Positions 1-9,969 of a DNA stretch of 64,000 nucleotides are shown in pieces; position 1 is the stretch's first letter, and each line of letters starts with the position of its first letter. The notes beneath the pieces are model-generated. The model worked only from the letters and a program-made list of their open reading frames with translations. It was not told where the DNA came from and did no database searches. Source of the stretch: Bolinopsis microptera (Eukaryota > Ctenophora > Tentaculata > Lobata > Bolinopsidae); contig NC_087074.1 in assembly GCF_026151205.1 (NCBI RefSeq), positions 15,728,962 through 15,792,961 on the forward strand. Direction: 5' to 3'. Both the position numbers and the translations under genes were made by a program.

Positions 1-769
1 ACTATGTCAACTAGGTCAAGGGACTTGTGTATGAGAGTTCTCGCGAGGGTTGAAAGAATAGTATCACCCTTTATTGTAACTGCAAAATTATAATCGCAAT
101 TCAATAACATATAAGGTGTTGGATGATCGAAGGATTTGTAAGCGATTTAAATATCTAACTGTGATTTACCGTCTAATATAATTAATTAGTACTGGGAGTT
201 TAATTAATACTAAAACACTACAATGGTTTTCGGTTAAAGTAGAAGTAATATCATATTGATCCTCAACCTCATTTTGGAAATGAGGTGTTGCATAATATCT
301 CAATATCATTATTCACTTCGATCGCCACGACACCAGGCGAAGTAAAAGTATTAAAGTATCGTATGAGTCGAATAAAATATCATCAAATAAAGAAAATCAC
401 GCATTGATGTAAGATAAATCACTTAAACTCAAGATCTTAGGGGCGGGAAATGTGTCACAGAAAAAACAAACTAGTCAGAGTCTCCTCGAATGTCGAGCCC
501 CCAGCTGACCGTTACATCACGGCGCTGGGTTTGCTCTTTCTTATACCCACGTGCTGCAGATGCCTTATCGGACGTTATTTAAACAGACATTGCTTGAACG
601 GACATGATTTTGAACGGACATTAAAATTAACACTTAAGTCTAAGAGGCTATCTACTTAGGACGTCCGCCAAAATTTGAACGGACAACGAACTAACAATTT
701 TGTCATCTGAAATTTTGCTAATTTTAAGACACCGAAAATTTGTATAAAATAATAACAATACCTTCTGAG
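1..769. other. Upstream intronic or intergenic sequence, no gene seen
   Basis: AT-rich sequence upstream of the first visible protease exon. The short open frame at 450-659 resembles no family I know and has no splice context. The 5' exons of the protease (signal peptide, propeptide, first Asp lobe) should lie before this window, so much of this stretch is probably intron. Confidence 0.4.
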
Positions 770-3700
770 GTGGGTGTAACGCTATTGCTGATACGGGAAC
801 CAGTCTGATGACTGGACCTACCCACGAAGTAGCTCAGATCTACGCAGCAGCTGGAGCTACCCCAGTTAGCGGAGTTGCTATCATAGACTGTACCAAGGTT
901 CGTTAAATCACTAAGTTAAATCACTAAGTTCGTTAAATACACTTAATTATACACTAGAGAAAAAAGAAGAACAAATATTTACTCTAATTTCACGCTGTTT
1001 ATAATCATACAAATGTTAAGTTTTGTAAATGTTACCTCGGCTACCGGACAACTGAACCCAATTTGGACTTTTCCTAGACAGGGTAGCTTGGGAAAATAAT
1101 TATAAACCCAATCAGACTACCTAATTAACTTTGAAACGACAACTGAACCCAATCGTCACTATAAATCACTAACAGTAACAGTTTAACAGGTTTCCAAATA
1201 CCGTTCTAGTTTAGCTGCTGCCTGGTTTCTAGTGCTATAATTTCGGTCTGTTGAGGTTGGTGCTTCGGAGTGGTTGGCAGATCCGGACTTATCTGCTCGT
1301 GATCGTTGGACAATTCTGGCAAGGGATTCTAGTTTAGGTAGTACCACGTTGATTTCGGATGGGCATGTAGATAAGGCTTCGGTGAGGAGGTTTTGGGTTG
1401 CTGAGAGGTGTTGGTCGGCAGCTTTCCGCTTCAATTCTGCTCTGAACTCTGCTTTCTCAGCTACTAAGTTGTCAGGGTCGTGGGAATGAGGTTTGGCACC
1501 GCTGGCCAAGGACTGATCTCCATGGTCAAGGAATACATGAGCAGGACATTTCTTGGTTCTGTAATTCTGGCATCTCCAAGTAGAGGTAGTAGGGGTATCT
1601 CGATCCTTTCGTACTAATAGATGACAAGGTCTCAGGTGTCTTTCGATCGCGAGATCTGATCTAACAAGCTTACGTGTTCAGTGTTCACGAAGCGTGCCGA
1701 AAAGGATACGATCCACTGCTCCTCAAGCATCGAGACCCAGGGCTCAAGATCTGAACCATGGCAGGCCCTCCCAAAGCATCAGGAGTCACGAGATCGGAGT
1801 CAAGTAACCTGAGCCAAGTATCCAGCGTGCTAATGGTGCGTTCCATCAGCTTTGGAAGACATGAAACAGTGGAACTATAAGAACGCCCATCAAGATCCGT
1901 ATCTACAAGGCTAACTTTCAAAGCTAGACGGACACGTTGCCAGAATGCCAGAGACACAGGTTCCCAATTTTTTACTGGATTAGAAACCAAACTATGGGAA
2001 GAGACTGAGAGGACGACTCCGTAAAGGCTGGATGGCTTGTGTTCTCGAGGATGCGGCTGACAGGTGTCGATAACATCAGCAGAGACGCAGTAAAACAGTT
2101 AGCTCTAAAACTAGTGGAACACCGTAGAAGAGATGTGTGTGATGCAGGCCACTCCAACGACTAGGAGGAGACCTCTTCAATCTTCATGTAGCATGTATGT
2201 ATTAATATTTTACCGGGGTAAGCACAGGGCTCCAATGCTCTAAATTACAGTGGTCATGATCTATCCTATAGTGATAATGAGCACAGTCCCCTGCGAAGAA
2301 GGAGAACCTGAAAATCCGATCGTTGGGTTCAGTTGTCGTATTTCCTTGGGTTCAGTTGTCGTATTTTCAATTTGGGTGCAGTTGTGATATGACCTGGGTT
2401 CAGTTGTCGTTTTGGGATTTAAACTGATTGGTCACCCAATTAAGCTGATTGGGTGCCTGTTAACTGCGTGGGAACTAGGTTCAATTGGGTTCAGTTGTCT
2501 GCCACCCGTTACCTCACTATTATTTTCAGATAAAGAGCCTACCAATGTTTACTATTATGATCGGAGGGACTAAGTTCACACTCACTGCAGACCAATATGT
2601 TCTCAAGGTTAGTAGAACTGGTCCCGGGCGGGACCCTAGTTCGGATGGCTGATGGGGCCGCTAAACTCAGAAAATCGTGCGGACATTTCCCCACCTCGTA
2701 TAGAAACGAGAAAAAAATTACGAATAGAAGAGAGAGTGGAACAGCAAGATAAAACCACAGGACATTTAAAGGTATATTAAGTAAACGTGGTGATGGCACG
2801 TAATATGAACAAACGTGATACAACCTCGGAACCAACCCCCTCACTTTACGTCACAGTTAACAGTATAGTACTTAAGCTAATTACTAAGGTAGTGATTGTT
2901 TAACTCCTAGGCTGGTTATCAATATCATATAACTGCGACTTTACTAATGGTCTGTTGCCTGAACAGCGGTTACATCGTACAAGTTCGTAGTCGTACTGAT
3001 AACCTAATATAGACAATATATAAATGGTCTGACAATATAATGGTATGTCACCTGAACAGCGAATATACCTCGTACGATCAGGTGTTCTTAAGTTTTGTTA
3101 TTTGACCATTCTGCAAGTAAGGTTAATGCCTCTTATTACCCCTATGGTTCGCTTTACTCACGTAAACAGTATACTCCTGGAGATGCGGAATGGCGTGACT
3201 GATAATGGTAACGCCTCTTTATAGTTATTTTTGGCCTGATAACTGATCAAATAAAGGGACTCGTTAAGGACCCTCGGTAGTCAAGTTATAAAGACTTATT
3301 AGTCTCTGTAACTCAGTCAAGTTATAAAGACTTATTACCACCTGACGACTTGGCTTCTGTTCCACCTGCAACTCCCAGTTTAGGTATGGTAAGTGGTTAA
3401 GGAAATCGTACGTAAAACGTCTATCCAGGTGTGTTATTGAAATTTGGAAATTTATTTTATTTGGAAGTTATTGAAATTTGGAAATTTCACCCTCCCATAA
3501 GATATCGTAGAATTTTATCATTTATTTTAAAAATGCAGTTTTGTTTCCCTTCTGCGGAAGAATAAGTTAGCTGCAAGAGTTCTCTTGAGCATCAGCTCAA
3601 ATTGCCACCTTATCGCTTTATAGACTAGATAGATTAATTAATAGACGGCATCGAATCAGCGGCAGCTTTGTGATAGTATTGCGGACTGGTTACTGAAATC

Positions 3701-4637
3701 CAACTGATAGTTATATTGGTATGGTCATCTTGAGCAGAACAAAACGAATCACAACGTTAATGAAATTCAACGCAGAACGTGAATCAAAATGGAAACTTTA
3801 GAGCTTTGAAGTTGGAGTGTTCAAAGCAAAGATATAACGCAGGACTAGTTCCCCTAACATGTTCATGCCATTTGCTCTCATCTCAGAAATCCATTAAAAC
3901 ACATTATAAAGTGACGTTTTTCTCAAATTTGTTTAATGGTAGTTTCGGTATAATATAGCAGCTTTAGAAAGCTGGGGGCATATAACAACTAGCTGCTGAA
4001 GACGATAAACACATATAAACTGAAAACTTCTGTTTGTTTTAAAATTAATCCCCTGAAGCTTGAACGAATTCAAGAATTTTGTATCAATACAACAGTTCTC
4101 GAGATGGAAGCAGAAATCAAGCGACAAAAAACTGCACAAGAGTTCCGTCACACTAAAATTTAAAGTCCAGTAAAAACATGGAAATCTTGCAAGAAATTTA
4201 ATTGTTCATTCATGTTTTATCTTTTTTAAACGACGATCCTAAAGCGGCTCCAAAATCACAATCATTACTTATAAACGATTGAAAAAAACTTTCAATGAGC
4301 GTATTCACAACGCAAAACGATCAATTTTTCGCGATTTGTATTATAGAAACAACCCTATCGTACAGCTATGAAATATAATACCATTTAAGAATTTACCAGG
4401 AGAGATTGATTTATTGATAAGTTGATTAATTAAATAAATTCAGCAACTGAGACTTGAACCACCTCTCCCCACCAGGTAACAGAGCTAGGACAGACTCAGT
4501 GTCTCCTCGGCATCACTGGTATGGACATCCCCGCACCTGCTGGCCCTCTCTGGATCCTGGGGGATGTTTTCCTAGGTCCTTACTACACTGTCTTCGACAT
4601 GGGCAATAAAAGGGTCGGGTTTGCTGCCGCCGCTTAA
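770..4637 (+). CDS. Aspartic protease (cathepsin D/pepsin A1 family), 3' three exons
   Basis: Exons 770-897, 2530-2607 and 4476-4637, each bounded by AG acceptors and GT donors. The first exon carries the second catalytic Asp motif as [13 protein letters not shown], followed by the IIDCTK region. The second exon encodes the [15 protein letters not shown] strand. The last encodes GQTQCLLG, then [15 protein letters not shown] and a RVGFA ending before TAA. This is the standard C-terminal lobe of pepsin-like endopeptidases that cleave proteins in lysosomes or the gut. The first exon starts in phase 1; the two introns are phase 0. The N-terminal lobe with the first Asp is outside the window, so the lysosomal or secreted subtype cannot be decided. 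A MULE sits in the 898-2529 intron. The family call is secure; the gene name is not. Confidence 0.9.
1183..1645 (-). pseudogene. FLYWCH zinc-finger protein N-terminal part, MULE-borne
   Basis: On the minus strand the frame runs upstream of the nominal start at 1509 and reads STWRCQNY then KKCPAH and, after a spacer, AKPHSHDPD. This gives the W-x-C, second Cys and His-x-His ligands of a FLYWCH zinc finger. A helical linker ([14 protein letters not shown] and [15 protein letters not shown]) follows, as is usual between the finger and the MULE transposase core. The frame ends at 1183 with no transposase DDE region, and the upstream start is unclear beyond about 1645, where frames shift. It is a decayed or internally deleted transposon gene. 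Confidence 0.7.
1950..2205 (+). pseudogene. LINE 3' end captured inside MULE copy A
   Basis: Translation in shifting frames gives RMPET, then [10 protein letters not shown], then [12 protein letters not shown] and a CDAGHSND end. This is the C-terminal tail of the same non-LTR retrotransposon reverse transcriptase seen on the minus strand at 11235-11878. It contains frameshifts and stops. It is followed by a GGAGACCTCTTCA and TGTAGCATGTATGT tail. A remnant of that tail survives in MULE copy B near 7190-7238. Confidence 0.7.
2608..4475. other. Protease intron, no gene seen
   Basis: Intron between the second and third protease exons. Short direct repeats occur (an ATTGAAATTTGGAAATTT motif twice at 3437-3488), but I find no supported coding region, RNA gene or transposon end. 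Open frames at 2539-2844 and 3933-4151 on the minus strand lack family features. Confidence 0.5.
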
Positions 4638-5458
4638 AACACGCATCAACTAACTAGTCATAATGATCTTCAAGTGACAGAATTCTACTTCGCTGATTGG
4701 TTTATTGTTTAGTTGATTGTGTTTCATGTTTTGTTATGGTCCGTGATTTTTGTGGTATTTGGTTTATAATATAATTTTATGTATAGTGATAAAACGATAT
4801 ACCGTTCAAGCATCCTAAGTTTTGCTTTTTATCATTCCAAACATGAAGTCATGCGAATAGCTGTGTCTTTAAATTTAATGGGACATAGACCAAACCGTTT
4901 ATGATTATTCCCGGCAGATCACTTTATAATGGACATAATATATAACATAAGTTTACTGTTTAGGCACTTACAAACATTTGTCGAATAAAGCTGAGTGAAG
5001 AATAATTTTAAACGTTTCCACCGACAAAATTGTAGATGCTACCAAATCGTACAGTTCTTGAGATATCGTTCCACAAATTATTTGAGTGCAGCTGAAGCCG
5101 GATTTCTCGGAATACAACATTAGCTAGCATTTATATTTTAAGTTCAACCAAACTGAAAGTCATTTAATTTAAACTGAGTACGAGCCTCTGTTTTGCTTTT
5201 TGTACCAGCCCTCTACTGAAACCATTTAACATTTAAAACAATCGCACCTTAGTAATAGTCGTTATTAAGTGGTAACGCCTACAAGTACAATAAACCGTTT
5301 TGTTTAAGACACAATTCAAATAGTTTCTGATCCATCAACTGGAGACGGAGTACCCCTGATAATCACAAACGATTTACGAGCCATTCATAATTCTCGAATG
5401 AGATTTGTAGTCGACCAAAAGATAAAGAGCCCACTCACCGCTGAACATCTTGAGAAGA
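4381..5458. repeat. Duplicated block, copy 1 (protease last exon plus 3' flank)
   Basis: About 1.08 kb that recurs with few differences at 10771-12508. It contains the final protease exon, its presumed 3' UTR and downstream sequence. Similarity stops at 5458, where a TA-rich hammerhead-bearing segment begins, and resumes at about 8632 (matching about 12625). The block 5459-8631 is therefore inserted in, or was lost from, one copy. Confidence 0.85.
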
Positions 5459-5690
5459 TATATAAATTATATATATATATATATTGTTAGTCAGCCACAA
5501 CTGTCAGTAAAACAACGCCTTGACTTCAAATGTCGGTAAAATGTACCTTTACAGTCATCCTCAAATTATTTGTTATATAGTAGTGTTGAAAGTATTAATA
5601 AGTATATATATATTAGAGCCATACTGATGAGTCCTAATAGGACGAAACACTGTGTCTATGGATATATATATATAATTTATATATATATTT
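5459..5690 (+). repeat. Retrozyme-like segment carrying a hammerhead ribozyme
   Basis: About 230 bp bounded on both sides by TA-dinucleotide tracts that are roughly inverted copies of each other (5459-5486 and 5660-5690). It is absent from the sister block at 12508. The size and the ribozyme content fit an animal retrozyme monomer, but I see only one copy and no tandem array, so the class is inferred. Confidence 0.45.
5603..5680 (+). ncRNA. Type I hammerhead self-cleaving ribozyme
   Basis: All core elements are present in order. Stem I 5' strand CCATA lies at 5619-5623, then CTGATGA at 5624-5630, then stem II (TCC with AGGA, TAAT loop). The conserved GAA follows at 5644-5646, then stem III ACA/TGT with a CTG loop (5647-5655 region) and the cleavage triplet GTC ending at 5655. 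Stem I closes with TATGG at 5656-5660, and the TA tracts can extend it. Predicted self-cleavage is after C5655. Such type I hammerheads are known from animal retrozymes, schistosome satellite repeats and some Penelope-like elements. The very short stem III is typical of those. Confidence 0.85.
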
Positions 5691-6323
5691 CAAAAGCTAT
5701 CCGCAGCCATTGACGTCACCTTCGGCACAGAACAAGGACATCCGATGTCCCCCGAGCTCTTCAAACTCTATATCCACGAGCTCTAGCTATCAGACTATCA
5801 TTGGATTTACCTTTATTAAACGGTGTCAAAGTAAGTCACCTCCTATGGGTAGATGACCTGGTCCTCTTATAGCACTGGTTGCGGACAGCTTACAGAAACT
5901 GCTCAATTGCTTGCATGGCTATGCCGAAAAGTGGGAGCTATCTGTGAATATCAACAAACAATATTAACCTTTTAACACAAGCTCACGAATACTGAAATGT
6001 GCTTACGGCTTCAAACTAGGCAACTTGGACATCGCACCAGTCAGAAAATACTGCTATCTTGGAATCCAATTGGCTACCCAACAACTGAACCCAATTTGAA
6101 CTTTTCCTAGACAGGGTAGCTTGGGAAAATAATTGTAAACCCAATCAGTCTACCTAATTAACGTTGAAACGACAACTGAACCCAATAGTCAGTTAGAAAT
6201 GACTAACAGATAAACAGGTGTCCAAATACCGTTCTAGTTTAGCTGCTGCCTGGTTTCTAGTGCTATAATTTCGGAGACAATATTTCATTAATGTTAATTT
6301 AAATAGGTAAAAATGTAAATATA

Positions 6324-7091
6324 CAGGGTGGGCCAAAAGTCAGTACCCATACGTTGGCCTTTATAGCTCAGTCACTGAGTGCCCAATTTAAATACTTCCT
6401 TCTGGTATGACTTAGTACCACCACTGGTTCGAGGAATTTGTCAACTCGAAAAATATTTGCGTTCATTTTTTTCAAATGGAAGTTCATTTTCACATTTATT
6501 TGATAGTTTGGATAGTCGGATCAAGCTAAATATTATTGAATTGTGTTTGGCCATTCGAATTACGTTTGTTCTGAAAGAATTAGAACTTTAGCTTTTCAGA
6601 TGACCGAGATATGAAGCATAACGAGTTTATTCATTACGTGTGATCAGGTGATTGGTTTACCTAATCACGTGATAAGGTGACCCCGTTAACTACCCCGTTA
6701 AACATTATGGGAATTGTTAAGGGTGCCCAATTAAGGTGTCGTGTCACGGTGTCACATAATCACCCAGTCAATTTTGTTAACGAGATACAGAAAATGCTTG
6801 ATAACTTTGTCATTTCTAATCCGTTTTGCCTCATGTTTTCAGATCATATGCAACATTTGATAATCTACCGTCTCTGAAAAAAATTAGGCGTTCAGCATGT
6901 TCAGAGAAAACGATATAGGTGTTTTAATATTGAATGGGCGTGGTCTAAAATATTCGAATTTTCAAATTTTGACGACGGAATCCTCGAACCAGTTAGTACA
7001 GTATGCCATCTGCAAAGCAACAGCTCTCAAATATACAACAGGGCGGAGCTATTAAGGCCAACGTATGGGTACTGACTTTTGGCCCACCCTG
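6324..7091. mobile_element. Mariner-like MITE inside MULE copy B
   Basis: Begins with CAGGGTGGGCCAAAAGTCAG and ends with its reverse complement. The inverted repeats extend about 40 bp, to GTACCCATACGTTGGCC. It is flanked by TA on both sides (6322-6323 and 7092-7093). The CAGGGTG tip and TA duplication are typical of Tc1/mariner elements. The 768-bp interior has no transposase, so it is non-autonomous. Confidence 0.88.
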
Positions 7092-7620
7092 TATAATAAT
7101 TATTACTTAAAATCGCATACATTAAGTCATCAAAATATAATTCTGCTGTAAGCAGCAACATCGTGTCCAAAGTACTTAGCAATGGCTATGAGGAGACCTC
7201 GTCAATCTTCATGTAGCATGTAATTGTATGTATTAACTAGTGTAACCCGTGCCTTCGGCCGGGAATTTACTGTCACAGTTGCAATGTAAAAGTATACAAC
7301 CGCATTATATATTTGATATCACGCATAATGCTGTCTTATGAAAGTATGAAATCTCCCTACAGTTAAAACAAAGCGGCCGCAAGAGTGAGCTCTGATATTA
7401 CGTGGGGCTAAACTAATTACGGTACATGTTATCCTCCTCGTTCTCTCTCCCATCCATTTATGTCACATTTCTGGAACAAAATCATCAATTAAACCACTTA
7501 CCACCGGCCGATTTTTATAAAATTTTCTTATGGGCTTCATCAGAGTTTTGTCGGCACTATACCGAAAAAAACCAGTCCCGTAACTATTACCGTTTTTTTT
7601 GTATAACTGTTCGGAAATTA

Positions 7621-7660
7621 CACACACAGACACACACACAGACACACAGACACACACACA
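7621..7660 (+). repeat. AC-dinucleotide microsatellite
   Basis: Imperfect ACACACAG run. It generates the spurious Cys/Val and His/Thr-rich frames on both strands here. Confidence 0.9.
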
Positions 7661-8731
7661 TTCTGGTGTTATTAAGTTGATATTTTACCGGGCTAAGCAC
7701 AGGGCTCCAATGCTCTAAATTACAGTGATCAAGATCGATCCTATAGTGATAATGACCACAGTCCCCTGCGAATAAGGAGAATCTGAAAACCCGATCGTTG
7801 GAGTTCAGTTGTCGTATTTCCAATTTGGGTGCAGTTGTGATATGACCTGAGCTGGGTTCAGTTGTCGTTTTAGGATTTAAGCTAATTGGTCACCCAATTA
7901 AGCTGATTGGGTGCCTGTAAACTGCGTGGGAACTAGGTTCAATTGGGTTCAGTTGTCGGTCACTCATCCAATTCTCTCTGAACGGTTCCTTCAAACAAGC
8001 AATCGATGAACTTAGGAAGAAAGCTCTTCGCTCATTCTTCTCTATGAGACGAACTATTGACACGAGAGCCCTTACCACTAGCATGATGCTAAAACTCTCA
8101 TTGATAGCTTAGTCAATCCAGTGGCCATATATGAATGCCCTATTTGGCTGCCATCAACTAACATCGTTAAAGCCATCCTCTCGAAAAATCAAGAAGCGAG
8201 TCTTCCCAAAGCAGCGCCAGCAGCAAAAGATGCTCTTGAAACTACTCACTTGAAAATTCTTAAATGGATATTGGGTGTCCACAAAAAGGCAAATAACAAC
8301 TTCTGCTACGGCGATACAGGTAGAACCCCCTGGACAGTGACCATCCTCCCTCAATGTATTGCCTACTTCTGTAGAGCATCACAAGCGGTAGTAGGTAACG
8401 TGAACACCCTCTTGCACCATACATATCAGGAGCAGAAACAATTGAACCTTACCCGTATGATGCATGGTCTACTATCATCAAGACGAGCACTGTCGCTAAG
8501 CCACACCTACCCCACACCCTTGCGGCTCGTGAACACATACACGAAACTTGTTTTAACCACTGGAAGAAGGATCTTCACAACCGTCAACCAGCCTAAATTT
8601 AAAATGAATGTCATTCTACACATCGATAGTATTGAGCTTATGACATCTAAGTTAAGTGCATTTTAAGTCTTTGAATTTGGACCGTAAAACTAAAAGCATA
8701 TGATATACTTTCGGCATCTCCTCTGTCAATG

Positions 8732-9015
8732 CAGTGGCGTAACGAAAGGCCAGGCCCAGCTGACCCCGCTGTGAGGGGGGCGCCATCTTAGGGGCGTGGC
8801 AAATCGTCGTTTGAATCATGTGGGAAAAGCTTAACTGAGGTACTAGCAAAGCTTAACTGATGTACTAGCAAAACTGAAACACACTTTTTTAGAGATTTTA
8901 CCGGCGTATCCTCTGAAATCACCAAATTTTTTCAATTTTAGGAAGGGGCGCCAAAAGGGGAGGGGGCGCCAACAGAGGGGGGGGGGGTCCAACAGGCAAC
9001 GTTACGCCGCTCATG
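8732..9015. mobile_element. hAT-type MITE with 8-bp target duplication
   Basis: Left end CAGTGGCGTAACG; right end, read on the other strand, CATGAGCGGCGTAACG. The flanks TGTCAATG (8724-8731) and TGTCGATG (9016-9023) are an 8-bp target duplication with one mismatch. The related block at about 12700-12735 has a single uninterrupted TGTCAATG followed by the same ATGCTTATTTT, so it shows the empty site. The interior is rich in G-runs and GGGGCGCC. A partial relative lies at 52380-52499. Confidence 0.85.
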
Positions 9016-9023
9016 TGTCGATG

Positions 9024-9295
9024 ATGCTTATTTTAATGTCCAATGAGTATATAACTATTTAAGAACTCTAGTGGTCCTTCAATGTGCTCACAACTTCGCA
9101 CTGAGCAGCCGATAGTTTGTATTGTATTATTTAAATTTAATGATTATACTTCATATTGATATAGTTTATATAATAATCGCCATGAGTTGGCTCACTTGGC
9201 ACAACATTTTTGTCTCCGATTTTGATACAATTTTGGTACCAAAAGATGCCTCTAAGTGTGAATAATAAAAATTCACCGTGCAGCACCGAGCGTGC
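9024..9295. other. No gene seen
   Basis: Low-complexity AT-rich sequence between two MITEs. No exon-like reading or RNA fold is supportable. Confidence 0.4.
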
Positions 9296-9665
9296 TAAAT
9301 CACTCTACAGTCGATCTTCGAGATTGTTCTAAAAGAGCCCCCGACAGTTGAAACCTAATTCAATCGATGTATTTTCGAACGCTGATTCCGAATCACCCCC
9401 ATGACATAGGGTTAAAATAAAATGCTCCCCTGACGAGATATTGGCGAAAAACTGTCTCGATCACGTGATATGACCGTATAAGGAAGTTAGTCTAATTTCT
9501 CGTTAGAGTTAGGGTTTCAGCATATGCTTTTGTTAAGGATTGGGTTAGGGTTAGGGTTGGGATCAGATTAAAGGGTTATGGTTTCGAATAGTCGTTCAGG
9601 ACCAGCTAGAGAACGGGTTGAAAAAGTCACGTGACAGTCGAGTGTAGAGTGATTAATCATCATCC
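9296..9665. mobile_element. MITE-like repeat with telomere-like GGGTTA units, copy 1
   Basis: Ends AATCACTCTACAGTCGA on the left and TGTAGAGTGATTAATCAT on the right are inverted. The interior has GGGTTAGGGTTAGGGTT near 9540-9556 and a GTCACGTGAC palindrome near 9629. A diverged relative with the same end motifs, a GGGTTA patch and GTCACGTGAC is at about 13244-13496. The bounds are approximate and no clear target duplication was found. Confidence 0.5.
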
Positions 9666-9862
9666 GTGCAGCACGATAAGGTCGAGCTGTATGTGGGCCT
9701 CCTGTGCATTGCAAATGCAAGTGTGCAAAAAGGACGAAAAATGAATGAATCACAACGTTGTCGTTAATGAAAATGAAATTCAACACAGAAGTTCTGCGGC
9801 AGAACGAAAGGCAGCACTACATATACTGATATAAAGATATTTAAATTAAAATTAAGTATGTT

Positions 9863-9961
9863 TTACTGGGCGGCGCTCAGCCTGTCATTCCGCCGAATCT
9901 TTATCCTTATATCTTTATCCTTATATGTTTATGAACATGATAGCCTGGGGTCCCCAGGTAA
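9863..9961 (+). mobile_element. Miniature TTACTGGGC...CCAGGTAA element, copy 1
   Basis: A 99-bp element starting TTACTGGGCGGCGC and ending with the palindrome CCTGGGGTCCCCAGG plus TAA. It is flanked by a perfect 8-bp duplication AGTATGTT (9855-9862 and 9962-9969). The interior has two TTTATCCTTATA units. Related copies are at 15560-15630 and 19609-19686. It is too small to encode anything; the 8-bp duplication suggests mobilisation by a hAT or MULE transposase. Confidence 0.85.
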
Positions 9962-9969
9962 AGTATGTT

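Larger units (their letters stand above)
1039..2507 (-). mobile_element. FLYWCH-type MULE DNA transposon, copy A
   Basis: The element is flanked by an exact 8-bp target duplication GTTACCTC (1031-1038 and 2508-2515). Its ends are inverted repeats sharing ACAACTGAACCCAATT, and the same core recurs two to four more times in subterminal positions at each end (for example 1138 on the left, 2330-2415 on the right). An 8-10 bp target duplication plus a FLYWCH-encoding gene fits the Mutator-like superfamily. It lies wholly inside a protease intron. Its interior contains a captured LINE 3' end, also present in copy B at 6072-7965, so both descend from one rearranged parent. Confidence 0.8.
6072..7965. 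mobile_element. Non-autonomous MULE, copy B
   Basis: Shares both ends with copy A (1039-2507), including ACAACTGAACCCAATT at the tips, and is flanked by an exact 8-bp duplication ATCCAATT (6064-6071 and 7966-7973). Left homology runs to about 6273 and right homology from about 7679. The FLYWCH gene is lost, replaced by a mariner-like MITE (6324-7091) and further filler. A segment at about 7239-7678 with an AC-repeat is absent from copy A at the same spot and is probably another small insertion. Confidence 0.8.
5691..8625 (+). mobile_element. 5'-truncated LINE fragment split by MULE copy B
   Basis: Two halves read into each other across the MULE: 5691-6071 and 7974-8625. The first encodes a reverse transcriptase palm with GTEQGHPMSPELFKLYIHEL, then VSHLLWVDDLVLL (the usual xADD is WVDD), then ISVNINKT-like and KYCYLGIQ sequences. 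The second resumes with SLNGSFKQAIDELRKKAL, then SLVNPVAIYE and an open frame from 8121. The MULE target duplication lies exactly in the GIQ-SLNG junction. Several frameshifts and stops make it a dead copy. Its 3' end is near 8625, where the older duplicated block resumes. Confidence 0.75.

Noticed and set aside
1590-1680. A stretch resembling 28S rRNA (GATCCTTTCGTACT)
   Set aside because: The match is short, and the sequence translates on the minus strand into the FLYWCH finger approach of the MULE gene.
7463-7823. Cys/Val-rich minus-strand frames
   Set aside because: Produced by the AC-repeat at 7621-7660.
9540-9560. Telomere-like GGGTTA repeats suggesting a chromosome end or fusion
   Set aside because: Only about three units, within a MITE-like repeat with a diverged relative at 13244; no array.
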